Shown here in pieces: positions 1-6,706 of a DNA stretch of 24,195 nt. Position numbers and translations under genes: made by a program. The notes beneath the pieces were generated by a model, which saw only the letters and a program-made list of their open reading frames with translations, was not told where the DNA came from and searched no databases. Numbering within the stretch: position 1 is the stretch's first letter; each line of letters opens with the position of its first letter. Location: contig JAGSGJ010000032.1 of NCBI GenBank assembly GCA_023955225.1, positions 1 to 24,195 on the forward strand, given 5' to 3'. The DNA comes from Sulfurovum sp. (GTDB lineage: Bacteria > Campylobacterota > Campylobacteria > Campylobacterales > Sulfurovaceae).

Positions 1-626
1 AAAAATAACTTCAAAGACTTCTTTGCCTTGTCATCCATCTCATAATGGATATGACTCAAATACCAAGTAAGCTGCTTGGGCGTAATTCCTCTTTGTTTTG
101 CTTCTTTTTTGAGGATGTATTGGGGAATTTTTACTTTGGTCTGTGCAAAGGTACGCGCCAGTTTTTGTATAGATTTTTCATGTTTATTATAACAGAGTCT
201 GGCAAAGACAAAGGGAAGACCTGTCTCTTTGTACCAGGCTTCTGCCAAGTCAATGCCTTTTCCCCCATTGAGATAATGTTTGAGTGCCGCATCTCCTATA
301 AGTACTTTGCCTTGAAGATCTAACACACGTGCAAGTTGATTGGAAGTGGCTGATGCCGGATCAATCTCATTTTCTCCTTCTAAGAGTAAAACACTATAGA
401 CTTTTTGATATGCGATGATACCAAGATCTGTACATTGACATTTAGCTGAGGCGACAGAAGAGATAAATGCGGCATTGATCTCTCTTCTTTGGAGTGCTTT
501 ATTGATCTCTGAAGGGACAGCACGTTTGTAACGAAACGTCATTTTTGATGCATTGTTGGAGATATAGCGTTTTAAGAACACTTGAAAAGGTAGAAGATTA
601 AGATAGCTAATAGACCCAAATAACAC
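1..626 (-). CDS. mqnA: Chorismate dehydratase MqnA, 3' end beyond the window (partial)
   Basis: MqnA removes water from chorismate to give 3-enolpyruvyl-benzoate, the entry step of the futalosine route to menaquinone, which is the usual route in Campylobacterota. Translating the minus strand gives an uninterrupted frame of about 208 codons running off the left edge. It begins MLFGSISYLNLLPFQ and contains INAAFISSVASAK, LIGDAALKHY and GLPFVFARLCYNK, the pattern of this periplasmic-binding-protein-like fold. I chose the GTG at 624-626 because GAGGAG lies about nine bases upstream and the family N-terminus (xFGSISYLNLLPF) starts there. The family is about 220-240 aa, so only a short C-terminal piece is missing. 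It is divergent from the molybdopterin genes. Family assignment is by motif recognition. Confidence 0.85.
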   Translation of the reverse strand, partial: MLFGSISYLNLLPFQVFLKRYISNNASKMTFRYKRAVPSEINKALQRREINAAFISSVASAKCQCTDLGIIAYQKVYSVLLLEGENEIDPASATSNQLARVLDLQGKVLIGDAALKHYLNGGKGIDLAEAWYKETGLPFVFARLCYNKHEKSIQKLARTFAQTKVKIPQYILKKEAKQRGITPKQLTWYLSHIHYEMDDKAKKSLKLF

Positions 627-662
627 TGTGTAAAGCTCCTCTCAAAATCCTGTTTAAGCGTA

Positions 663-686
663 ATTATACCAAACAAGATTTATAAT
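663..686. promoter_or_regulatory. Back-to-back -10 boxes between mqnA and moaD
   Basis: A TATAAT reads on the minus strand at 663-668, 37 bases before the mqnA GTG. Another reads on the plus strand at 681-686, about 117 bases before the moaD ATG. No convincing TTGACA box accompanies either, which is common in Campylobacterota. Assignment is by position and sequence only. Confidence 0.45.
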
Positions 687-802
687 CGCGTTACTATTAC
701 AGGACGTTTTTTTGGCAATATCTATAAAACGACACTGACGCTAAGTTCTTTTTTCTAAAGGGCTCATGTGACTAGTCGCATTTAATGAAGAGGAATTTTC
801 TC

Positions 803-1024
803 ATGATAAAAGTAGAATTTTTAGGTCCTATCGGAAAAGCACCGATGGAAATGGAAGCAGCAACATTGGCAGATGTTTCAATGCAGCTCAAAGAAGATAG
901 CTCTTTGATTCAATGGCTAGACAAATGTGCCGTGGCACTCAATGATACGATGGTAAACGACTTGACAACCGTACTCAAAGATGGTGATAGAATCTCTATC
1001 TTACCTCCAGTGTGTGGTGGGTAA
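803..1024 (+). CDS. moaD: Molybdopterin synthase sulfur carrier subunit MoaD
   Basis: This is the small ubiquitin-like subunit of molybdopterin synthase. Its C-terminal glycine is thiocarboxylated and donates sulfur to precursor Z (cPMP) in the cytoplasm. The 73-residue product starts MIKVEFLGPIGK and ends ILPPVCGG, the diagnostic MoaD/ThiS Gly-Gly tail. An in-frame ATG at 785 would add six residues, but AGAGGA at 789-794 sits about eight bases before the ATG at 803, so the shorter start is preferred. moaE follows three bases after the stop, as expected for partners made in equal amounts. MoaD is favoured over ThiS because of this neighbour. Confidence 0.88.
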   Translation: MIKVEFLGPIGKAPMEMEAATLADVSMQLKEDSSLIQWLDKCAVALNDTMVNDLTTVLKDGDRISILPPVCGG

Positions 1025-1027
1025 GTC

Positions 1028-1462
1028 GTGGAACTCTACCATGGTCCACTAGATACCAAAGAGATATTTGGTCGCTGGCTTGATGAGCAGGCGGAGTCAA
1101 ATTATGGTGCATATATTCCTTTTGTAGGAACGATACGGGCAGAAGATGATATAGAGGCTCTTAGTTTTGATATCTATGAACCTGTACTGCAAAAATGGTT
1201 TGATGCGTGGCAAGAGAAAGCTGCGGCTTTAGGTGCAGTTGTCAAGATGGCACACTCCATTGGGGATGTGCCGGTACATACCTCTTCGTATGTCTCTGCG
1301 GTTTTCTCTCCTAAGAGAAGAGTTGCATTAGAACTTATAGATGAGTTTGTAGAAGATTTTAAAGCCAATGCGCCTATATGGAAGTATGACGTTAAAAATG
1401 GCGAACGAATCTATGCCGCAGACAGAAGTACACCGATGAACGGCGCAGGACTGTTACAATAA
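1028..1462 (+). CDS. moaE: Molybdopterin synthase catalytic subunit MoaE
   Basis: MoaE is the large subunit of the MoaD2-MoaE2 heterotetramer that turns cPMP into molybdopterin. The 144-aa product has FVGTIR (Arg37, matching the conserved F-x-G-x-x-R) and NAPIWKYD with Lys119, equivalent to the catalytic lysine of E. coli MoaE. It starts with GTG three bases after the moaD stop, so translation is probably coupled; no separate Shine-Dalgarno is obvious. One oddity is that the usual S-P-H-R motif reads SPKR (residues 94-97), so the conserved histidine appears to be lysine. This may be an epsilon lineage feature. Function is confident from the moaD-moaE-moeA context. Confidence 0.9.
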   Translation: MELYHGPLDTKEIFGRWLDEQAESNYGAYIPFVGTIRAEDDIEALSFDIYEPVLQKWFDAWQEKAAALGAVVKMAHSIGDVPVHTSSYVSAVFSPKRRVALELIDEFVEDFKANAPIWKYDVKNGERIYAADRSTPMNGAGLLQ

Positions 1463-1497
1463 AAAGATCTTTCTAAGGCACATCAGAAGCTTTTACA

Positions 1498-1519
1498 AGA
1501 AATCATTTAGTGATTTTCT
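1498..1519 (+). other. Short hairpin after moaE
   Basis: AGAAATCA and TGATTTTCT flank a TTTAG loop with one bulged T. No T-run follows, so it is not a standard intrinsic terminator. It may protect the moaDE transcript end. Confidence 0.3.
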
Positions 1520-1550
1520 GCATCAGTCTGTTGGGCTAGAAGTAAGAAGT

Positions 1551-1578
1551 CTTTCATTTGAACATGTTCATATGAAAG
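1551..1578. promoter_or_regulatory. 28-bp near-perfect palindrome upstream of moeA
   Basis: CTTTCAT and ATGAAAG arms flank the perfect 12-mer TGAACATGTTCA, leaving one symmetric mismatch pair (T/T) in 28 bases. It ends 16 bases before the moeA ATG, directly before the ribosome binding site. It could be an operator for a dimeric regulator or an RNA hairpin affecting moeA translation. It does not resemble the E. coli ModE site as I remember it. Confidence 0.55.
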
Positions 1579-1594
1579 GATAAAGGATAATAAT

Positions 1595-2800
1595 ATGGCA
1601 TTTATGCATTTTGATGAATCAATAGAGATGATACAAAATCTTGAGATAAACAATTATAAAACAAAAAAACTTTATCTGGTAGATACTTTAGGGTATGTAC
1701 TTGCTGAAGATGTGATAGCAGATCATAATTCTCCGGAGTTTCCTACTTCTGCGATGGATGGATATGCTATCATTCATGAAGACATGACTTTAGGCACGTT
1801 GAAAGTGGGGAGCATTAATCCTGCGGGGTCTGCACTCAAAGAAGAAGTGATAGGCGGAACATGTATCAAGACTTTTACAGGTTCACTTATGCCTCATGGT
1901 GCTGATACACTTATCCCTATAGAAAATGTAGAGGTTGAGGGTGATGAGATTATCATTAAAGAAGAGGTACCCCAAGGGTTTTCTGTACGTGAAGTAGGGG
2001 AGAACTATGCAAAAGGACAGATGCTTATTCCTAAAGGAACGAAAATAGACTTCCCCCAAATAGGTGTGATGGCCAGTTTGAACATAGCCAATGTGCTTGT
2101 ATATGAGAAGCCAACAGTAGCTATCATATCAACAGGTTCGGAATTACTGGAATTAGGGGAAGAGCAGACCAATGATTCCCAGATAAGAAGTTCTAACAAT
2201 TACATACTAGAGGCGATTGTCAATAAGTATGATGGTATACCTATGCAACTTGGGTGTATCAAAGATGATAAAGCGACTATTACTACGGCCATCTCAGATG
2301 CATTAGAAAAAAGTGATATTGTTGTGACTACCGGTGGTGTGAGTGTAGGTGATTTTGACTTTGTGAAAGATGTCATCTATGAACTTGGTTGTGATGTAGT
2401 GTTCAAAGGTGTACGTGTGAAACCTGGACAACACATCATGGTAGCACGTAAAGATGACAAGTTTATCATCGGACTGCCTGGATTTGCATATTCTTCTACT
2501 GTGACGGCATTACTCTATTTGGTCCCACTTATAGAAAAACTCCAACAAGGGAGATCTTCTTTGCGTAAGGTCAAAGCCAAACTTGCAGAACCTTTTGTGA
2601 AACGTGCTAAAAAAGCAGAATTTACAGCCTGCAATATAAATCTTATTCAAGGTGAATACTATGTTGACTTCAAAGACAAAAAAGTAGGATCCTCTGCCAT
2701 TCTTACCAATATGTTAGGTAATGTAGCGCTGCTTGCCACATCAGAAGATGATATTTCTAAAGATATCGGTGATGAAGTAACAGTCCTTCTAGTAGATTAA
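1595..2800 (+). CDS. moeA: Molybdopterin molybdotransferase MoeA
   Basis: MoeA inserts molybdate into adenylylated molybdopterin, the last step of Mo-cofactor synthesis. The 401-aa product matches the usual length of about 400. It shows SAMDGYAI near residues 51-58, the STGSEL and TTGGVSVGDFD motifs of the MoCF-binding domain, KGVRVKPGQH, and a C-terminal MoeA_C-type domain. The usual GLPGNPVS motif reads GLPGFAYSS, a variant worth noting. AAAGGA lies eight bases before the ATG. A 132-base gap with a 28-bp palindrome separates it from moaE, so it may be regulated apart from moaDE. No molybdate transporter or molybdoenzyme gene is visible nearby. Confidence 0.92.
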   Translation: MAFMHFDESIEMIQNLEINNYKTKKLYLVDTLGYVLAEDVIADHNSPEFPTSAMDGYAIIHEDMTLGTLKVGSINPAGSALKEEVIGGTCIKTFTGSLMPHGADTLIPIENVEVEGDEIIIKEEVPQGFSVREVGENYAKGQMLIPKGTKIDFPQIGVMASLNIANVLVYEKPTVAIISTGSELLELGEEQTNDSQIRSSNNYILEAIVNKYDGIPMQLGCIKDDKATITTAISDALEKSDIVVTTGGVSVGDFDFVKDVIYELGCDVVFKGVRVKPGQHIMVARKDDKFIIGLPGFAYSSTVTALLYLVPLIEKLQQGRSSLRKVKAKLAEPFVKRAKKAEFTACNINLIQGEYYVDFKDKKVGSSAILTNMLGNVALLATSEDDISKDIGDEVTVLLVD

Positions 2801-2817
2801 AAACAATAATTCATAAA

Positions 2818-2829
2818 GCAACTAGTTGC
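2818..2829. repeat. 12-bp perfect palindrome after moeA
   Basis: GCAACTAGTTGC is its own reverse complement. It lies 17 bases after the moeA stop and lacks a T-run, so a terminator role is weak. Confidence 0.3.
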
Positions 2830-2915
2830 GTGAGTACTCTGCTGAAGACAAGCATTAAAATGCAGTGCATGTGAATCACTAAATGCTGAATCGTAGAACA
2901 TAGTGTTAACGTAGT

Positions 2916-2936
2916 CTATGAGGCTTTGCCTTATAG
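2916..2936. other. Hairpin with GGC-TTT-GCC apex
   Basis: CTATGAGGC and GCCTTATAG form a nine-pair stem (one G-T) around a TTT loop. It overlaps the stop codon of the small minus-strand ORF at 2931-3041 and could mark that transcript's end, though no T-run follows on either strand. The same nine-base apex recurs at 3252-3260 and 11714-11722. Confidence 0.4.
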
Positions 2937-3041
2937 GTGTACTAATGGATGAGCCTTTAGAAAAAGTGCAAGTTCTGCTACTGTTTTGCATCCTGAGTTC
3001 ATTGCTTGATTAAGTAAATTTCTATTTCTTTTATAATCCAT
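2931..3041 (-). CDS. Small unidentified ORF divergent from the S24 repressor
   Basis: A 36-codon minus-strand frame begins MDYKRNRNLLNQAMNSGCK and ends KAHPLVHL. AAAAGGA lies about seven bases before the ATG, a better translation signal than most chance ORFs have. The middle, TVAELALFLK, could be the start of a helix-turn-helix, but the protein is too short for a full DNA-binding domain. It faces away from the repressor, and both flank the repeated operator-like sites, like a CI/Cro pair in miniature. It might instead be the stump of a decayed gene, since nothing recognisable follows its stop. I do not recognise the family. Confidence 0.4.
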   Translation of the reverse strand: MDYKRNRNLLNQAMNSGCKTVAELALFLKAHPLVHL

Positions 3042-3060
3042 TTCAAATCCTTTTCATTTT

Positions 3061-3076
3061 AAATATGTCAAATTGT
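3061..3076. repeat. Operator-like direct repeat, copy 1
   Basis: This is the 16-mer AAATATGTCAAATTGT, identical to 3102-3117, with starts 41 bp apart (about four helical turns). It lies between the small minus-strand ORF and the repressor. A role as repressor operator is inferred from position. Confidence 0.5.
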
Positions 3077-3101
3077 ATATATAAAATGTAAAATAGTTAA
3101 A

Positions 3102-3117
3102 AAATATGTCAAATTGT
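3102..3117. repeat. Operator-like direct repeat, copy 2
   Basis: Second copy of AAATATGTCAAATTGT. Extended to 3120 it becomes the imperfect dyad ATGTCAAATTGTCAT, matching its reverse complement at 12 of 15 positions, as expected for a dimeric repressor site. It covers the -35 region of the TATAAT at 3140-3145, so binding there would block the repressor's own promoter. Confidence 0.5.
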
Positions 3118-3139
3118 CATACTTTTAAGAATAATATCC

Positions 3140-3145
3140 TATAAT
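3140..3145 (+). promoter_or_regulatory. -10 box for the S24 repressor gene
   Basis: TATAAT in an AT-rich stretch. The nearest -35-like sequence is TTGTCA at 3114-3119, giving a long 20-base spacer. It would start a transcript near 3152 with a leader of about 140 bases. Confidence 0.5.
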
Positions 3146-3168
3146 ATTCAAATAAATAGTATTTATTG

Positions 3169-3273
3169 GGTCAAAAAGACCTTTTTACACCAAAGGTGAA
3201 ACTTTAGTAAGATGCACCCCAAGGGTATTTCCTGCGGGCAATTGAAAGATTGGCTTTGCCAATTTTCAAGAAG
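3169..3273 (+). other. Structured leader of the S24 repressor mRNA
   Basis: Consecutive small hairpins precede the start codon: GGTC-AAAAA-GACC followed by TTTTT (3169-3186), CACC-AAA-GGTG (3188-3198), and a long one with TTGAAAGATTGGC and GCCAATTTTCAA arms, one bulge and a TTT loop (about 3243-3270). The first resembles a weak intrinsic terminator and could attenuate. The last ends about 10 bases before the ribosome binding site. No known riboswitch is recognised. Confidence 0.4.
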
Positions 3274-3293
3274 AATATTAATAGGAAGTGAAA

Positions 3294-3947
3294 ATGTTAA
3301 TACTTAGTGAAATTATAGAAAAATTAAAAGATGTGCTCTCGGAGAGTTCTATAGGGAAAAAAGTGTTTGATAAAGACGTGGCAACCGCACTTAATATTCC
3401 TCAAGCAACATTTGCAACGATGAAAAAACGAAACTCCATACCTTATGAAGAGATACTGGAGTTTTGTGCGATTAAGAAGATCTCCGTGAACTGGCTTTTT
3501 TTTGATCAAGCCGTTGACATGCTTAAGGCGGAGACAGAGAAGTTTTTTCAAGTACGGTATTTTTCAGACATTCGTGCCAGTGCAGGTGGGGGTGGCTTTG
3601 GCGATGTGGGAGAAGAAGAATATATTACCATAGATGAAAAAGTGATGCATAATATGGTCGGATTGGGTAATACAGATCTTGAAGCGATCAATGTTGTTGG
3701 GGAATCAATGGAACCTACACTACAGGATGGATCGATAGTTTTTGTCGATAAAATGGAAACCAATATTAATAAAAATGGTATTTTTATTGCACAGACATTA
3801 AATGGACTGTATATTAAACGTATTCATCAAAGAGCTGATGGGATGATAGAACTTATTTCAGACAACAGTGTTTACCCGCCAGAAGCGATACACCCTAATG
3901 AGGTGACCATTGTAGGGAAAGTGGTAGGGAATATAGAAGCGCTTTGA
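3294..3947 (+). CDS. CI/LexA-like transcriptional repressor, S24 peptidase family
   Basis: The 217-aa protein has an N-terminal helix-turn-helix of the phage CI repressor type (about residues 22-50, FDKDVATALNIPQATFATMKK) and a C-terminal S24 self-cleavage domain. Candidate cleavage is at Ala97-Gly98 in RASAGGGG, with nucleophile Ser138 in VVGESMEP and general base Lys175 in LYIKRI. The Ser-Lys spacing of 37 equals that of LexA. I prefer the ATG at 3294 to the GTG at 3288 because AGGA at 3283-3286 is seven bases before it. No phage structural genes are near, so this looks like a resident chromosomal regulator, probably autoregulated through 3061-3117. Its targets are unknown. Confidence 0.8.
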   Translation: MLILSEIIEKLKDVLSESSIGKKVFDKDVATALNIPQATFATMKKRNSIPYEEILEFCAIKKISVNWLFFDQAVDMLKAETEKFFQVRYFSDIRASAGGGGFGDVGEEEYITIDEKVMHNMVGLGNTDLEAINVVGESMEPTLQDGSIVFVDKMETNINKNGIFIAQTLNGLYIKRIHQRADGMIELISDNSVYPPEAIHPNEVTIVGKVVGNIEAL

Positions 3948-3955
3948 TCTAGTGC

Positions 3956-4294
3956 TTATCTATTCCCTGCACACTCCACACATCTTACACTCTCTGGACG
4001 TATGCTCATACGTCCTATACCGATAGACTCCTCGCACTCTATACATATACCAAACATAGGTTTATCTACGCGTAAAAGGGCATTGGTAAGTCTTGTAAGA
4101 CGTAGTTTGGATTCATCCAGAATTTTGTTGTTGACATGTTGCTCTCCCATGGCTTCCAGACGTGTGAGTCTTCCCAGTGAACAGTCCGGTGCAATAGGTT
4201 TTACTTTTTCCTCCAGTATGGCTATCTGCTCTTTTAGAGAACAGATGTCTGTTTCTATCGTCTCTTTAGTGTCACTTTTTTCTTGTTTTGTCAT
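3956..4294 (-). CDS. DksA/TraR-type C4 zinc-finger protein
   Basis: The 112-aa product has an N-terminal helical, coiled-coil-like part (residues 10-75) and a C-terminal zinc finger with Cys84-x2-Cys87 and Cys105-x2-Cys108 (FGICIECEESI, RCVECAG). This is the DksA/TraR layout, whose members bind the RNA polymerase secondary channel and modulate initiation, often with ppGpp. It is shorter than E. coli DksA (151 aa), so I do not assign dksA. Its stop lies eight bases from that of the S24 repressor (convergent). A TATAAT reads on the minus strand at 4324-4329, 30 bases before the ATG; no strong Shine-Dalgarno is seen. Whether it acts on polymerase is inferred. Confidence 0.8.
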   Translation of the reverse strand: MTKQEKSDTKETIETDICSLKEQIAILEEKVKPIAPDCSLGRLTRLEAMGEQHVNNKILDESKLRLTRLTNALLRVDKPMFGICIECEESIGIGRMSIRPESVRCVECAGNR

Positions 4295-4323
4295 TTATTA
4301 CTACTTTATGGTATATTGGAATT

Positions 4324-4329
4324 ATTATA
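4324..4329 (-). promoter_or_regulatory. -10 box for the DksA-like gene
   Basis: The plus-strand ATTATA reads TATAAT on the minus strand, 30 bases before the start codon. It lies in the 51-base divergent gap shared with the DUF255 gene, whose own promoter must overlap it (TATTAT on the plus strand is a possible -10). Confidence 0.45.
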
Positions 4330-4345
4330 CACGAAATGGGACAAA

Positions 4346-6343
4346 ATGAGCAAAATACTCTTTTTTATAATGACTTTTGGTTTTTTATGGGCAGAACATA
4401 ACCATACGAATGCACTCATAAAAGAAGACTCTCCCTACCTGCAACAACATGCACACAATCCTGTAAACTGGTATCCATGGGGGCAGGAAGCTTTGGATAA
4501 AGCAAAAAAAGAGAACAAACTTATTTTCCTCTCTATCGGGTACAGTACCTGTCATTGGTGTCATGTGATGGAGGAAGAGAGTTTTACCTCTGATACAGTG
4601 GCCGCGTTGCTCAATGAGAGTTATATATCCATTAAGGTAGACAGAGAGGAGTTCCCTCAGCTAGATAAAAAGTATCAAAAATTTTATATGTCTGTTCATG
4701 GGGAGAGGGGAGGATGGCCTTTGAGCATCTTTATGTCTCCCGAGGCAGAGGTCTTTCATTTGGCTACGTATATTCCTCGAGAAGAGGGGTATGGTTCCAT
4801 AGGTATGATGAATATGCTTCCTTCCTTTACGACACTGCAAAAAGACAATGTAAAACAACTGCAGGTACTGCTTGAGCAACATAAACAAGCGGAGTTAAGA
4901 GGAAATACCAAAGAGAGTTTAAAAGAGAGCTTGAATCTACAAGTGACGGATAAAGTGATTCAAGAAATTGCTGTAGAGTTTGATAAAAAGAATGGAGGAT
5001 TTGCTTCAAGACCAAAGTTTCCTGAGGCGTCTAAAATAGCACTCTTGATAGACATCTATAAGTTAAATGGCAACGAAAAAGCATTGCATATGGCCCAACA
5101 GACACTCAAAAAAATGGCTCAAGGTGGCATCTATGACCAAATAGGAGGAGGATTTTTTCGTTACACTACAGATAAGCAGTGGCAGATCCCCCATTTCGAA
5201 AAGATGCTTTACACCAATGCAGAACTTATCCCACTGTATGTAACTATGTATGAACTTACAGCCGATCCTCTTTATAAAAAAGTAGTGCATGAAACCATCG
5301 CAGAAATGGAAAAGCATTTTATGAAAGAAAGTGTGTACCTTTCCGCCAGCGATGCCGACAGTGATGGAGAAGAAGGAGGGTATTTTATCTATGAATACGT
5401 GGAAGTTAAAAACTATTTAGAGACACAGGGATGGAATCCTGATGAGATAGAAGAGGTATTGGCATACCTGGGGATAGAAGAAGATGGAAATATCGATGGG
5501 GATTTTTCTCATACGCATATTACCAGTGAGACAGTACCTATGAAATTAGAGGAAGTCAAAACATACTTAAGCGAAGTAAGCAGCAAAAGAACATTCCCTT
5601 TTGTAGACAGGAAGATCATCACAGCATGGAATGCGATGATGATCAAGGCACTTTTTAGCACTTCGAAGATGGATGGTCACTATCTTGCATTGGCAAAAAA
5701 GAGGTTAGAAGCACTACTGAAAATGATGCGAACAAAAGAGAGCCTTTACCATCAAACACTTTTAGGGAAACAGCCTAAACAAGATGGGCTACTTGAAGAC
5801 TATGCCTTTGTGATGGATGCCATGATAGAGGGGTATGGAAGAACATACGATAAAAAGTATCTCATTGTACTTCAATCTTTAGCCAAAGAAGCCATAGCAA
5901 AGTTCTATAAGCAGAAAACATGGTATTTGAGTGATGATGGTATAGAAGCAGAGGCTGACTTTGATGACAGGTATTATACTTCTGCGTTGAGTGTGATGTT
6001 GGAGAATCTGCTAAGACTTTCCAGTCTTACTGAGGATCTTTCTTATAATGAGATAGTCAAAGAGACCATTAAAAACTCAGGGGCTGTGTTGAAAAAATCT
6101 CCAGCCAAAGCTCCCAAACTACTCCATGCTTTTTTACGTCTGAAGATGGGAGATATTATCATCAAAGCTACGACTGAAAAGTTGCAAAAAAGCAGAAAAG
6201 AGAGAGAAGAGATGAAGTATCCTTTTGTTTTAAGCAAATCCGAAGAGAGTGACAAGTATCTTGCCTGTAGAGTCAACAGTTGTTTTGCTTACGATACAAA
6301 CATTACAGCCTTGATAGAAAAAATAGAAAAAGTAGTTAAATAA
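4346..6343 (+). CDS. YyaL/DUF255 thioredoxin-domain protein with signal peptide
   Basis: The 665-aa product matches the SSP411/YyaL family length: an N-terminal DUF255 thioredoxin-like domain followed by a six-hairpin glycosidase-like fold. Visible motifs are SPYLQQHAHNPVNWYPW, GYSTCHWCHVM with the CxxC pair Cys69/Cys72, GGWPLSIFMSP, PHFEKMLY and SDADSDGEEGGYFIYE. Biochemical function is not established for the family. I chose the ATG at 4346 rather than upstream in-frame 4283: residues 1-16 (MSKILFFIMTFGFLWA) then look like a cleavable signal peptide, and the earlier start would overlap the divergent gene. A periplasmic location is therefore inferred. The ribosome binding site is weak. The DUF309 gene starts directly after its stop. 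Confidence 0.85.
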   Translation: MSKILFFIMTFGFLWAEHNHTNALIKEDSPYLQQHAHNPVNWYPWGQEALDKAKKENKLIFLSIGYSTCHWCHVMEEESFTSDTVAALLNESYISIKVDREEFPQLDKKYQKFYMSVHGERGGWPLSIFMSPEAEVFHLATYIPREEGYGSIGMMNMLPSFTTLQKDNVKQLQVLLEQHKQAELRGNTKESLKESLNLQVTDKVIQEIAVEFDKKNGGFASRPKFPEASKIALLIDIYKLNGNEKALHMAQQTLKKMAQGGIYDQIGGGFFRYTTDKQWQIPHFEKMLYTNAELIPLYVTMYELTADPLYKKVVHETIAEMEKHFMKESVYLSASDADSDGEEGGYFIYEYVEVKNYLETQGWNPDEIEEVLAYLGIEEDGNIDGDFSHTHITSETVPMKLEEVKTYLSEVSSKRTFPFVDRKIITAWNAMMIKALFSTSKMDGHYLALAKKRLEALLKMMRTKESLYHQTLLGKQPKQDGLLEDYAFVMDAMIEGYGRTYDKKYLIVLQSLAKEAIAKFYKQKTWYLSDDGIEAEADFDDRYYTSALSVMLENLLRLSSLTEDLSYNEIVKETIKNSGAVLKKSPAKAPKLLHAFLRLKMGDIIIKATTEKLQKSRKEREEMKYPFVLSKSEESDKYLACRVNSCFAYDTNITALIEKIEKVVK

Positions 6344-6706
6344 ATGTTAAAAATGAATGATGATTTAGAAGGTGCACTCAAAGCGTACCTCACATTGCTT
6401 GAAGAAGAAGAGTATTTTGAAGCACATGAAGTATTGGAAGAGGCATGGCATCCTTTACGACTGAGTAAACATCCATTGTCTAACTTGGCAAAAGGGTTGA
6501 TCAATGGGGCTATCACGTTTGAGCATATTAAACGCAATAGAAAAAATGTTCAAGACAAAGCACAGCGTGTCATCGCTTCTTATGAAAGATATAAACATTT
6601 GTGCACAGAGAGTATGGAACATGCTGCACTGTTTAAGCAAGCCTGCCAAAAGATAGAATCTTTGAAAATAAAACATGCAGAGATCTTTGATGTTCTGGTA
6701 CCATAG
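6344..6706 (+). CDS. DUF309 family small helical protein
   Basis: The 120-aa product carries the DUF309 signature YFEAHEVLEEAWHP (residues about 25-38) and LAKGLINGAITFEH. The family is all-helical and of unknown function; conserved His, Glu and Trp suggest a ligand or metal site. The first ATG abuts the stop of the DUF255 gene; a second in-frame ATG lies at 6353. No good Shine-Dalgarno is visible, so translation may depend on coupling. The 3' end overlaps the nitroreductase gene by 17 bases. Tight packing suggests the three genes share one transcript. Confidence 0.75.
   Translation: MLKMNDDLEGALKAYLTLLEEEEYFEAHEVLEEAWHPLRLSKHPLSNLAKGLINGAITFEHIKRNRKNVQDKAQRVIASYERYKHLCTESMEHAALFKQACQKIESLKIKHAEIFDVLVP

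Noticed and set aside
45..323. 92-codon plus-strand ORF
   Set aside because: It is the antisense shadow of mqnA, which has recognisable family motifs and a better start.
2797..2991. 64-codon minus-strand ORF after moeA
   Set aside because: No ribosome binding site and no recognisable sequence; the overlapping frame at 2931-3041 has the better translation signal.
3288..3293. GTG start for the S24 repressor
   Set aside because: AGGA at 3283-3286 is too close to the GTG and well spaced for the ATG at 3294.
3294..3947. S24 repressor as a sign of a prophage
   Set aside because: No integrase, structural or lysis genes surround it; neighbours are ordinary chromosomal genes.
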